Shown here piece after piece: positions 6,791-14,136 of a stretch of DNA of 14,136 nt. The position numbers and the translations under genes are program-made. The DNA is from Muribaculaceae bacterium (GTDB lineage: Bacteria > Bacteroidota > Bacteroidia > Bacteroidales > Muribaculaceae). Numbering within the stretch: the stretch's first letter is position 1; every line of letters begins with the position of its first letter. Location: positions 1 to 14,136 of the forward strand of contig JAIDKP010000301.1 of NCBI GenBank assembly GCA_029051445.1, given 5' to 3'. The notes below the pieces were generated by a model. It ran no database searches. It was not told the origin of the DNA and saw nothing but the letters and a program-made list of their open reading frames with translations.

Positions 6791-6955
6791 GTCGGGGGTG
6801 ATGTGTGGGAGGGAAGCTCGTGGTGTGGGATTACCTCGCCTCTTCGAGGCTCTGTGCCTGTAGTGGATTCGGGCCCCAGGCTCCCGTGCGGTCGCCAGGG
6901 GTTTACAATAACGGCGCGCCTCCCGGCGCTCATAGTTTGTGGGTTTAAATGTGGC
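6791..6955. repeat. Repeat family A, copy 2
   Basis: Second copy of family A, same orientation as copy 1, beginning just after the end of B copy 2. It ends around 6955, about 90 nt before the next gene. Together the four units fill almost the whole 749-nt gene-free stretch between 6299 and 7047. The remaining 6956-7047 is more AT-rich and must hold the promoter of the next gene, but I see no clear TAnnTTTG in it. Confidence 0.75.
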
Positions 6956-7047
6956 AGCTTTCGGTGTGCCACTGCCAGGGGGGAATGAACAATAATGGGC
7001 TTATGGGTGTATTATATAACACATGTAACATTAAAAAATTATCCGAT

Positions 7048-7299
7048 ATGTCATTTCTCTGGTTTATAATCATCGGTATCGTAGCCGGCTTTGTGGCCGG
7101 AAAGCTGATGAGGGGCGGCGGCTTCGGCCTTGTGGTCAATCTCGTTGTCGGCATTGTTGGCGGTGTGCTAGGCGGCTGGCTGTTCGGTCTGATAGGCATC
7201 AGTACTTCAAGTATAATAGGTAGTCTGATAACGTCGGTTGTCGGTGCGATCGTGCTTCTCTGGCTTGTGGGTCTCATAAGCCGGTCTATGAGGAGGTAG
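7048..7299 (+). CDS. GlsB/YeaQ/YmgE-like small membrane protein
   Basis: 83-residue, glycine-rich membrane protein of the GlsB/YeaQ/YmgE (transglycosylase-associated) family, whose members are linked to general stress responses; their molecular role is poorly known. The family pattern is clear: FLWFIIIGIVAGFVAGKLMR at the N-terminus (first membrane segment), then GGGFGLVVNLVVGIVGGVLGGWLFG (second), and a third hydrophobic stretch SIIGSLITSVVGAIVLLWLVG before a basic end, SRSMRR. The frame runs upstream to 6949, but the ATG at 7048 is where family similarity begins and has an AT-rich leader. The next small gene begins 65 nt after the stop; the two may be co-transcribed. Confidence 0.88.
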   Translation: MSFLWFIIIGIVAGFVAGKLMRGGGFGLVVNLVVGIVGGVLGGWLFGLIGISTSSIIGSLITSVVGAIVLLWLVGLISRSMRR

Positions 7300-7364
7300 A
7301 TTTGGTTTTGGGCCGGATGTTTGTCTTATTTTCAGGAAGTTTCACTTTAATAAAATCGAATACT

Positions 7365-7532
7365 ATGTTGGAAGATCTTAAAGACAAGGCTTCAGGTCTC
7401 ATGGATAACGAGACAGTGAAGGGTGTCGTTGAAAAGGCGACAGAGTTTATCAAGACCGAAAAGGGCCAGGAGGTCATCGAGACGGTCAAAGAGAAGGCGG
7501 AAGAGTTTATCAAGGACAAGCTCGGAAAGTAA
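7365..7532 (+). CDS. 55-residue amphipathic helical protein, function unknown
   Basis: Small, highly charged protein with no signal peptide or membrane segment. It is rich in Lys and Glu and predicted by eye to be nearly all helix. It contains a repeat: EKATEFIK (23-30) and EKAEEFIK (43-50), 20 residues apart, each with a hydrophobic face. This look recalls stress-related proteins such as CsbD-like or LEA-like helices, but I do not recognise a named family. The ATG at 7365 is preferred over an upstream in-frame start at 7302 because the extra residues would be hydrophobic and unlike the rest. It follows the GlsB-like gene by 65 nt and precedes a strong terminator, so both probably form one stress unit. 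Confidence 0.75.
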   Translation: MLEDLKDKASGLMDNETVKGVVEKATEFIKTEKGQEVIETVKEKAEEFIKDKLGK

Positions 7533-7576
7533 GTCAGTCAGGGCTTAGAGCTTGTAAAAAATGAAGTTTAAAAGAA

Positions 7577-7604
7577 CTGACTCTTAAAAATCAAGGGGAG
7601 TCAG
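7577..7604 (+). other. Hairpin between the small helical-protein gene and the main terminator
   Basis: CTGACTC (7577-7583) pairs with GAGTCAG (7598-7604) around a 14-nt AT-rich loop, followed by ATTTTG. It is too weak to be a convincing terminator on its own but sits just before the strong one at 7611 and may help end the transcript or protect its 3' end. Confidence 0.45.
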
Positions 7605-7610
7605 ATTTTG

Positions 7611-7653
7611 AATCCGGGGATGCGTTATGGAGCGTATCTCCGGATTTTTTGTT
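7611..7653 (+). terminator. Strong Rho-independent terminator
   Basis: A 16-bp stem containing three G-U pairs (7611-7626 against 7631-7646), a 4-nt loop and a T-run (7645-7650). The outer arms are AATCCGG and CCGGATT. It separates the small stress genes from the glycan-uptake operon downstream. Confidence 0.9.
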
Positions 7654-7707
7654 AAGATATTTATTTATGTAGTCTGTACGGGTTATTAATTCTTTTTTGC
7701 TATTTCT

Positions 7708-7739
7708 TTTGGAATTTAATATTTGTTTATTTATATTTG
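7708..7739 (+). promoter_or_regulatory. Bacteroidales promoter of the SusC/SusD/SusE-type operon
   Basis: TTTG at 7708-7711 (-33) and TATATTTG at 7732-7739 (-7) are separated by 20 nt, a full match to the Bacteroidales consensus. Transcription would begin near 7746, giving a leader of about 138 nt before the SusC-like ATG at 7884. No regulator gene (hybrid two-component, SusR-like or sigma/anti-sigma) is in the window, so the trigger is unknown. Confidence 0.75.
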
Positions 7740-7745
7740 TAATGT

Positions 7746-7883
7746 AAATCATGAAGAGCACTGGAATACGCTCTCCCTGGACTTGATATTTAGTTAATAA
7801 AAGTTAACGGGGGGGGGTAGAATCTCCCCTCTTTCGATGGTTTTATATGCAAGATAACCAATTATTAACACAAATATCGCTTA
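7746..7883 (+). promoter_or_regulatory. Long leader of the SusC-like gene with a nine-G run
   Basis: This is the later part of a 351-nt gene-free stretch (7533-7883). It holds a run of nine G at 7809-7817 followed by CTCCCC (7824-7829), so the G-run can fold back on the C-run around an 8-nt loop, about 55-75 nt before the start codon. Long leaders ahead of SusC-like genes are known sites of post-transcriptional control in Bacteroides; a role here is inferred only from length and structure. Confidence 0.45.
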
Positions 7884-10800
7884 ATGGAAACAACAAACCA
7901 AGATTTACAGGGACGTAGACGCGTTCCCGGGAGATGTCTGGTCTCGCTGGCATTCCTGCTGATTGCGATGCTTTGTCCGGTTTGGGCGGCTGCGTCAATC
8001 AAAATCTCCGGTACGGTGACCGACTCCAATAATGAGCCCCTTGTGGGAGCCTCTATCATAGAGGTCGGTACTAACAACGGTACAATGACCGATCTCGACG
8101 GTAATTTCTTCCTTGATGTGGCAAACAAGATGTCGACTCTTAAAGTGTCGTATGTCGGCTTCAAGGAGCAGGAGGTCAAGATCGGCAACCGCACTATGTT
8201 CCGCATTGTGCTTGAGGAGGACATAACCGAGCTTGAGGAGGCTGTGGTTGTGGGCTTCGGCACGCAGCAGCGCGCCTCGGTTGTAGGATCGATCACTACA
8301 ATTTCGCCTGAGTTGCTTCAGACCAACGCCAACCGCTCGATGACGGGCAATCTTGCCGGACAGCTTGCGGGTATCATCGCATACCGCCCCACCGGTGAGC
8401 CGGGCTACGACTCGTCGAGTTTCTGGATTCGCGGTCTTTCGTCGTTTGGCGGCGGCACATCGCCTCTGGTGCTTATCGACGGTGTTGAGCGCAGCCTCGA
8501 TGATATTGACCCTGCCGAGATCGAGTCGTTCTCGATCCTGAAGGACGCTTCGGCATCGGCCATGTATGGTGTTCGCGGTGCCAACGGTGTGATCCTTGTC
8601 AACACAAAGCGCGGCAAGATCGGAGCGCCCAGCGTGACGTTCCGTGTCGAGCAGTCGTTCCGTTCTCCTACCAAACTTCCTGAGTTTGCAGGTGCGGCAG
8701 AACACATGTCGCTTATCAACAACCTTGCCGGCCGCGAGATCTTTGCTCAGGAGCGCATTGACCGCACCGCGTCGGGCTACGACCCCGATCTCTATCCCGA
8801 TATCGACTGGGTCGATGCCATTACCAAGGATGTGTCGGAGAATACCCGCGCCAATCTCGGTATCTCTGGCGGTTCTGACTTCCTGCGCTATGCACTCACG
8901 GCATCGGTTTTCCGTGAGAGTGGCAACATGAACCGCGACGAGCGTCTTCCCTACGATACATCGACCGGGCTGCAGAAATACAATGTCCGTGCCAATATCG
9001 ATATGGATCTGACGAAAACTACTGTGGTCCGCTTTAATGTCGGCGGCTACATGCAGTCGTTGCGTAAGAACAACAGTTCGACTGAAGAGATTTTCTCATA
9101 TGCATTTGAGACGACACCGTTTGTGCATCCTGCGATTTACTCCGACGGACGTATTCCTCTCGACTCCGGCCGCGTGAACCCATGGGCGATGCTGACGCAG
9201 TCGGGTTATACAAAGCAGACGAAGTCAAACATCCAGGCTCTTGTAAGCGTTGACCAGGATCTTAAGTTCTGGCTTGAGGGGCTGAAAGCACGTGTGCTTT
9301 TCTCGTTTGACGTGTATAACGAGAAAATCCATTATGCCGGCCGCACTCCGGTTTACTACGGTATCGCCACCGGCCGTGATCTCGAGGGTAATCTGATACT
9401 TGGCGAGCCTATAAATACCAATGGCTCTGACTTCCTGAGTCACAGCAACGGTGCATCCTACGGCAATTCACGCACATATCTTGAGGCGGCGGTGACTTAC
9501 AACCGCATTTTCAATGACGTGCACCGTGTCGACGGTCTTTTCCTTTTCAACCGCGACAGCTATGATGACGGAGGCATTCAGCCCTATCGCCATCAGGGTG
9601 TCGCAGGCCGTGCATCCTATACCTACGATTCACGTTATGTCGCAGAGTTCAACTTCGGTTACAACGGCTCGGAGAACTTCGCTCCCGGCAAGCGCTATGG
9701 ATTCTTCCCTTCGATGGCTCTCGGCTGGGTTATCTCCAATGAAAAATTCATGGCGGATTTCTCGCAGAACCTCAACAAGCTGAAATTACGCGCATCGATC
9801 GGTAAGGTCGGAAACGACAATATCGGAGGAAGCCGCCGATTTGCATATGTGACGACGATCAACTCGAGTGTCAGCGGATACCGTTTCGGCCCGACCAACA
9901 ATATCTTCCGTGGTGACGGTATCAGAGAAGGTGAAGTGGGTGTGTCAAACCTGACATGGGAGACTGTCACGAAATACAATCTTGGTCTTGAGCTCGGCAT
10001 ATGGAACTCTCTCGACGTACAGCTCGATGTGTTCAAAGAAAACCGTAACAACATCTTTATGCAGCGCCGCATCATACCGACACAGATCGGTTTCGCGACA
10101 ACACCTTGGGCCAACTACGGAAAGGTGGAGAACAAAGGTCTTGAACTTGAGCTCAATTATCATAAGAGCTTTGGCAAGGATTGGAGTGTAGGTGTCAGAG
10201 GCACATTCACCTACGCTAAGAACAAGATTCTCGAGTATGACGATCCTGAATCGCTCAAGGGTACATATCGCTCGCTTACCGGCCAGTCGATCAACACGCT
10301 TTACGGCTACTGGGCCGACGGACTCTACACGGCTGACGACTTCGATGCCGACGGCAAGCTGCTTCCCGGTCTTCCTGTCTCGGAGCTCAGCAACGACATC
10401 CGTCCCGGCGATATCAAGTACAAGGATATGAATGGCGACGGTGTGATCAACTCGCGTGACCAGGGTTATATCGGTGGTGTCAGCACTCCGCGTATCATTT
10501 ATGGTTTTGGCGGAAATTTCCGTTACAAAAACGTTGATCTCAACTTCTTCTTCCAGGGTACCGGCGACTCGCACCGCATGATGAATGTCGGAGCCAACAT
10601 TATCCCCGGATCGGGCATGGGCACGATGTACAACGTGTTTGCCAACTATACCGACGCCTGGGATGACGAGAAGCAGTCGCAGGATGTGTTCTGGCCTCGT
10701 CTCACCTACGGCAAGAACACACAGAATCAGGTGAACTCCACATGGTGGAGAAAGGACATGAGCTTCCTCCGCCTGAAGACTGTCGAAGTAGGCTATACAC

Positions 10801-10976
10801 TTCCCAAAAGCTTCACACGCAAGTACGGGTCATCCAATACCCGTGTGTTTGTCAGTGGAAACGATCTCTTCTACATCTCGAAGTTCAAACTCTGGGATCC
10901 CGAGCTCGACACCAATACCGGTCTGAAATATCCGACGATGCGTTCGGTGATGTTCGGTCTCGACTTCAAGTTCTAA
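7884..10976 (+). CDS. SusC/RagA-family TonB-dependent outer-membrane transporter
   Basis: 1030-residue outer-membrane transporter that imports glycan fragments using energy from TonB. In order: signal peptide (1-~37, ending near WAAAS); carboxypeptidase-regulatory-like beta domain (~39-112, ISGTVTDSNNEPLVGASI through TDLDGNF); TonB-box-like segment TELEEAVVVGFGTQ (115-128); plug domain (~130-240) with the SusC signature LVLIDGVERSLDDIDPAEIE and ILKDASASAMYGVRGANGVI; then the 22-strand barrel, ending in the aromatic C-terminus GLDFKF. Length and all key blocks are normal and no frameshift is seen. It is the first gene of the operon, with the SusD-like gene 10 nt after its stop. The substrate cannot be read from the sequence. 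Confidence 0.95.
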   Translation: METTNQDLQGRRRVPGRCLVSLAFLLIAMLCPVWAAASIKISGTVTDSNNEPLVGASIIEVGTNNGTMTDLDGNFFLDVANKMSTLKVSYVGFKEQEVKIGNRTMFRIVLEEDITELEEAVVVGFGTQQRASVVGSITTISPELLQTNANRSMTGNLAGQLAGIIAYRPTGEPGYDSSSFWIRGLSSFGGGTSPLVLIDGVERSLDDIDPAEIESFSILKDASASAMYGVRGANGVILVNTKRGKIGAPSVTFRVEQSFRSPTKLPEFAGAAEHMSLINNLAGREIFAQERIDRTASGYDPDLYPDIDWVDAITKDVSENTRANLGISGGSDFLRYALTASVFRESGNMNRDERLPYDTSTGLQKYNVRANIDMDLTKTTVVRFNVGGYMQSLRKNNSSTEEIFSYAFETTPFVHPAIYSDGRIPLDSGRVNPWAMLTQSGYTKQTKSNIQALVSVDQDLKFWLEGLKARVLFSFDVYNEKIHYAGRTPVYYGIATGRDLEGNLILGEPINTNGSDFLSHSNGASYGNSRTYLEAAVTYNRIFNDVHRVDGLFLFNRDSYDDGGIQPYRHQGVAGRASYTYDSRYVAEFNFGYNGSENFAPGKRYGFFPSMALGWVISNEKFMADFSQNLNKLKLRASIGKVGNDNIGGSRRFAYVTTINSSVSGYRFGPTNNIFRGDGIREGEVGVSNLTWETVTKYNLGLELGIWNSLDVQLDVFKENRNNIFMQRRIIPTQIGFATTPWANYGKVENKGLELELNYHKSFGKDWSVGVRGTFTYAKNKILEYDDPESLKGTYRSLTGQSINTLYGYWADGLYTADDFDADGKLLPGLPVSELSNDIRPGDIKYKDMNGDGVINSRDQGYIGGVSTPRIIYGFGGNFRYKNVDLNFFFQGTGDSHRMMNVGANIIPGSGMGTMYNVFANYTDAWDDEKQSQDVFWPRLTYGKNTQNQVNSTWWRKDMSFLRLKTVEVGYTLPKSFTRKYGSSNTRVFVSGNDLFYISKFKLWDPELDTNTGLKYPTMRSVMFGLDFKF

Positions 10977-10986
10977 AACATCAATC

Positions 10987-12891
10987 ATGCAATCATATAG
11001 CTACATGAAAAAAATATTTGTAGGCCTGATCGCACTTGCGGGTCTCTGCTCCTGCGAGAGCTATCTCGACAAGGAGGAAGACACCGAGCTGACGATGGAT
11101 CAGGTGTTTGAAAACAAAATACTCACAGAACGCTGGCTTGGAGGTGTGTACTCCTGCATCCCCGATCCTTACTGGGGATGGATCAACACCGAAGGCTGGG
11201 ATGTGCTTGCCGATGACCTGTATGCCTCGGAGCGCTGGCAGCAGTGGGGATGGAACACCATACCCTGGCTGCGTGGCAACGTAAACCCGCAGACCGGATG
11301 GTCGGGTGACCATTGGGCAAAAATGCCCAAGTGTATCCGTCAGGCCAATATCTTCATGGAGCGAGTGCATGCCCTGCCTGATGAGGGGCTCTCAAGCGAT
11401 GAGGTGGCTCTGATGAAACTCGAGTGCCGTTTCCTCAAGGCTTATGCCTACTGGCAGATGCTCAACACCTACGGCCCGATCCCCTTTGAACCTGAGTATC
11501 TCGCTTCGACCGAGGCAGGCGCTGCCGAGCTTATGTTCGGCCCCACGCCCTACGACGAGATTGTCGACTGGCTTGACAAGGAACTTAAAGAGCTGTCGCA
11601 GGAGCTGCCCGCATCCTACACCGACATGGCAAAATATGGCCGCGCTACCTCGATAATGTGTCTGGCCGTGCGCGCACGCATGCTGCTCTATGCGGCAAGT
11701 CCGCTGGTGAACGGCAACCCCGATTATGCCAATTTCCGTGACCGCGAGGGCAACAATCTGTTCAGCACCTCCTACGATCCCTCGAAATGGACGAAGGCAG
11801 CCGAGGCATGCCGCGAACTTATCGATGCCGCACATGCCAACGGACATAAGCTTTATGTAGAGTATAACGAGGATGGCTCGATCGATCCGTTCAGCTCTTA
11901 CCAGAATCTGTTTCTGCCGCTCAATGCCAACAACTGTCCCGAGATACTTTTCGCACGTCCCGACTGCAACTACGGCGAATATGAGAAGCACACCTTCTCG
12001 AAGGGTGAGGGAGGCAACGGCGGTCTCGGCGTATATCAGGAGTTTGTAGACGCATTTTTCATGGAAAACGGTCTGCTGATCGACGATCCCAATTCGGGAT
12101 ATGTCGAGGAGGGCTTCTCGACGGAAGATGAGGTGCGTTACACAGCCTGGAATGGCCGCAAGCAGGTGGATAAACAAAACATGATCATCAACGATGCAGG
12201 CACATACAACATGTACACTCATCGCGAACCCCGCTTCTATGTGTCGATCAACTATCAGAATGCGTACTTCAAAGTGAAAAAACGCAATTTTGACATGGTC
12301 TATCTGCACAAGGACAATATCGGTACCCACGACGCTCCGCAGACAGGTTACCTGCTCCGCAAGCGCGTGAACCCCGATTACGAATATAATGTTACAAGCC
12401 ACACTTATCGTCCCGGTATCGTCTATCGTCTCGGCGAGGCATATCTCAACTATGCCGAGGCTCTTAACGAGTGCGGCGGCGACCCGACACAGATGCTCTT
12501 CTATCTCAATGAGATCAGAAAGCGTGCCGGCCTGCGCACATATACAACCGGTGCTACCGACGGCGAGAACATCCATGTTAACGCCAGTGACCAGGATGAG
12601 ATGCGCCGTCTGATCTGGGCCGAGCGCCGCATCGAGCTTGGCTGCGAGGGTCTTCGCTATCACGACATACGCCGCTGGAAAAAAGGCGAGGAGTGGCTCA
12701 ACGGATCGTTTACGGGCATGAACGCCATGGATCCGCAGACGCAGAACGATACTGACAAGTTCTTCCAGCGTGTAGAGGTTATCCCGAGAGTCTATCGCAA
12801 GGCATTGTACTGGCTTCCGATCTATCAGGACGAGATCGACAAGAACCCCAATCTCGTGCAGGGTCCGTACTGGGATGCAACCGACCAGTAA
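10987..12891 (+). CDS. SusD/RagB-family glycan-binding lipoprotein
   Basis: 634-residue surface lipoprotein that forms the lid of the SusC-like pore and binds the glycan. The signal peptide ends in LCSC with the lipidated Cys at 23, followed by ESYLDKEEDTELTMDQVF, the usual SusD start. The N-terminal TPR-like helices include LKLECRFLKAYAYWQMLNTY, and the C-terminal block has RLGEAYLNYAEALNECGG, LNEIRKRAGL and RRLIWAERRIELGCEGLRYH, followed by DIRRWKKG. All are SusD/RagB hallmarks and the protein looks complete. A second in-frame ATG at 11005 (MKKIFVGLIAL) gives a more typical signal peptide and is an equally possible start. It lies directly after the SusC-like gene, as in nearly all such pairs. 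Confidence 0.95.
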   Translation: MQSYSYMKKIFVGLIALAGLCSCESYLDKEEDTELTMDQVFENKILTERWLGGVYSCIPDPYWGWINTEGWDVLADDLYASERWQQWGWNTIPWLRGNVNPQTGWSGDHWAKMPKCIRQANIFMERVHALPDEGLSSDEVALMKLECRFLKAYAYWQMLNTYGPIPFEPEYLASTEAGAAELMFGPTPYDEIVDWLDKELKELSQELPASYTDMAKYGRATSIMCLAVRARMLLYAASPLVNGNPDYANFRDREGNNLFSTSYDPSKWTKAAEACRELIDAAHANGHKLYVEYNEDGSIDPFSSYQNLFLPLNANNCPEILFARPDCNYGEYEKHTFSKGEGGNGGLGVYQEFVDAFFMENGLLIDDPNSGYVEEGFSTEDEVRYTAWNGRKQVDKQNMIINDAGTYNMYTHREPRFYVSINYQNAYFKVKKRNFDMVYLHKDNIGTHDAPQTGYLLRKRVNPDYEYNVTSHTYRPGIVYRLGEAYLNYAEALNECGGDPTQMLFYLNEIRKRAGLRTYTTGATDGENIHVNASDQDEMRRLIWAERRIELGCEGLRYHDIRRWKKGEEWLNGSFTGMNAMDPQTQNDTDKFFQRVEVIPRVYRKALYWLPIYQDEIDKNPNLVQGPYWDATDQ

Positions 12892-12923
12892 TCAAAGTCA
12901 ACTCCAACACAAAATAACAGAAG

Positions 12924-14036
12924 ATGAAATCATATAAATATCTTGCTGCGCTGCTGTTGCCCGCGCTCATGTCGTGCGGTTCCGACGATGTGCAGTACCA
13001 CATCGAGACTCCCGAAGATCAGATGCTGATCTCGGCCTCGGCGGAGGATCTCGTGCTCGATGCCGCCGATGCCGACAAGGATGTGCTCACTTTCAGCTGG
13101 AACGCTCCGGCCGACCGTGGCGAGGGGACATCGATAAAGTCCTACTTCCGCATGGATATTGCCGACAACAATTTCGCCACAGCATCAGATCTGATCGAGA
13201 TAGAGCCTGGGCAGACATCGATTTCGTTCACTGCCGACGATCTGAACGACTATCTTCTCGGCTGGGGAGTCAGCCCCGAGACAAAAGTCAGGATCGAAGC
13301 CGAGATCGTGGCTACTGTCGAGGGTTCGGAAATATATCTTAAGCCGGAACTGTCGACTACAACAATGCTCCTGACGGGATATCGTGCAGTATCGCGCCCT
13401 CTCTGGATCGTAAACGCCGGAATGGATGCTTTTGCCGATGACCAGATGAACGAGATCGTTCTCAGCAAGCAATATTCCTGGAGTGGAAAATTTGAAGAAG
13501 GCAAAGGTGTTAAGTTTGTCTACGACAAAGCCACTCAGCTCCCCTCGCTTAACAAGGGCGATGACAACAATTCAATTGTAAAGCGCACGGAGGATGGCGA
13601 TCCCGATAATCTGTTTGAGGTGTCTTCCACGGGTTACTACAATGTGACGGTGTCTACCAAGACAATGTCGGTGACCTGGGAAAAACTTGAGTCGTCGTAT
13701 GAGGATGCAGATCTCTGGATGGTAGGTAATGCCGCTCCATGTGGCTGGGATATAAATAATCCTACTCCTATGGAGAAGGATGCCGACATGCCGGGTGTGT
13801 TCTTCTGGGAGGGATATCTGAATACCGGGGAGATCAAGATGCCGCTTGCAACCGGCAACTGGGGTGTCGATTACCTGATGCCTGTCAACAATTATTCGGA
13901 TCAGGATGGCGATGACAACGTGCAGTTTGTCGCCGGAGGAAATCCCGACAATAAGTGGAATATCACCAAGTCAGGTAATTACCGTGTTGTGGTGAACACC
14001 TATATGATGAAGATAAAATTTATCCCGCTTGATTGA
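12924..14036 (+). CDS. SusE/SusF-like surface glycan-binding lipoprotein
   Basis: 370-residue lipoprotein with signal peptide and lipobox LMSC (Cys at 18). Residues ~20-160 form a SusE-type N-terminal Ig-like domain (LTFSWNAPAD, then FTADDLNDYLLGWG). Two tandem SusE/SusF-type carbohydrate-binding modules follow: about 165-258 (PLWIVNAG to MSVTWEK) and about 264-370 (DLWMVGNAAPCGWDINNPTP to MKIKFIPLD). The tryptophans in the WIVNAG and GWDINNPTPM stretches are typical of their binding faces. It begins 32 nt after the SusD-like gene and is the third gene of the operon. SusE/F relatives were first studied in starch uptake but occur in loci for other glycans, so starch cannot be assumed. Any enzymes would lie beyond the window end. 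Confidence 0.88.
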   Translation: MKSYKYLAALLLPALMSCGSDDVQYHIETPEDQMLISASAEDLVLDAADADKDVLTFSWNAPADRGEGTSIKSYFRMDIADNNFATASDLIEIEPGQTSISFTADDLNDYLLGWGVSPETKVRIEAEIVATVEGSEIYLKPELSTTTMLLTGYRAVSRPLWIVNAGMDAFADDQMNEIVLSKQYSWSGKFEEGKGVKFVYDKATQLPSLNKGDDNNSIVKRTEDGDPDNLFEVSSTGYYNVTVSTKTMSVTWEKLESSYEDADLWMVGNAAPCGWDINNPTPMEKDADMPGVFFWEGYLNTGEIKMPLATGNWGVDYLMPVNNYSDQDGDDNVQFVAGGNPDNKWNITKSGNYRVVVNTYMMKIKFIPLD

Positions 14037-14054
14037 ATAGGATGTGATTTACTT

Positions 14055-14080
14055 CAATTGTAATTAGGTAAATACAATTG
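14055..14080. other. Inverted repeat after the SusE/F-like gene
   Basis: CAATTGTA (14055-14062) and TACAATTG (14073-14080) form an 8-bp AT-rich stem with a 10-nt loop. No T-run follows on either strand, so it is unlikely to be a terminator; the operon may continue past the window. The last ~55 nt (14082-14136) hold nothing else I can identify and are probably the leader of the next gene. Confidence 0.35.
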
Positions 14081-14136
14081 GTTATGATTGGGTCTGGCGT
14101 CTATCCGCAGAGGAAAGCCGCCCGAAATCAATCAAA

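Noticed and set aside
6307..6955. CRISPR array
   Set aside because: Only two copies of each unit, each over 100 bp, abutting or far apart, with no short regular repeats or unique spacers and no cas genes.
6450..6972. Overlapping open frames of about 100 codons on both strands in the repeat block
   Set aside because: They run through repeats on both strands at once, have no conserved start or family resemblance, and reflect few stop codons in GC-rich sequence.
11392..12663. 423-codon minus-strand open frame within the SusD-like gene
   Set aside because: The plus strand carries clear SusD hallmarks over the same region. The antisense frame is open because of codon bias.

Overview
The window looks like chromosomal DNA from a gut Bacteroidota of the order Bacteroidales. 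My best guess is a Muribaculaceae-type genome, but that rests on general resemblance rather than a marker gene. The evidence is a complete SusC/SusD/SusE-type glycan-uptake set, Mfa2/fimbrillin-style lipoproteins, a DUF5009-type membrane acyltransferase, promoters of the Bacteroidales kind (-7 box TAnnTTTG, weak or missing -33 TTTG), and almost no Shine-Dalgarno sequences.

Layout. (1) 41-1248, minus strand: a multi-membrane-span acyltransferase of the HGSNAT/DUF5009 family with its own terminator. (2) 1309-1588: a divergent intergenic region holding two identical 31-bp copies of a promoter-like element, separated by two small hairpins. (3) 1589-5297: two tightly linked surface lipoproteins. 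The first has a fimbrillin/Mfa2-like N-terminus, an Ig-like middle and a C-terminal FISUMP-type domain. The second has a FimB/Mfa2-like N-terminus and a C-terminal metzincin zinc-protease domain with a perfect HExxHxxGxxH. (4) 5361-6298: a small operon with its own promoter and terminator, encoding a PduO-type cobalamin adenosyltransferase and a short acidic DUF2795-type protein. (5) 6299-6956: a gene-free, GC-rich block made of two diverged repeat families in the order A-B-B'-A', all in one orientation. (6) 7048-7653: two small stress-type genes (a GlsB/YeaQ-like membrane protein and a 55-residue amphipathic helical protein) followed by a strong terminator. (7) 7654-14036: a promoter, a 138-nt leader with a run of nine G, then SusC-like, SusD-like and SusE/F-like genes forming the front of a polysaccharide utilization locus. 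Its enzymes and regulator are probably outside the window.

How the genes work together. In region 7 the SusD-like and SusE/F-like lipoproteins should capture a glycan at the cell surface and hand it to the SusC-like TonB-dependent transporter; the substrate cannot be told from these genes alone. In region 3 the two lipoproteins are 7 nt apart and should be made together, suggesting a surface adhesin/protease pair. The other genes are housekeeping or stress functions unrelated to these modules. The most interesting items are the adhesin-protease pair with its duplicated promoter element, and the A-B-B'-A' repeat block.
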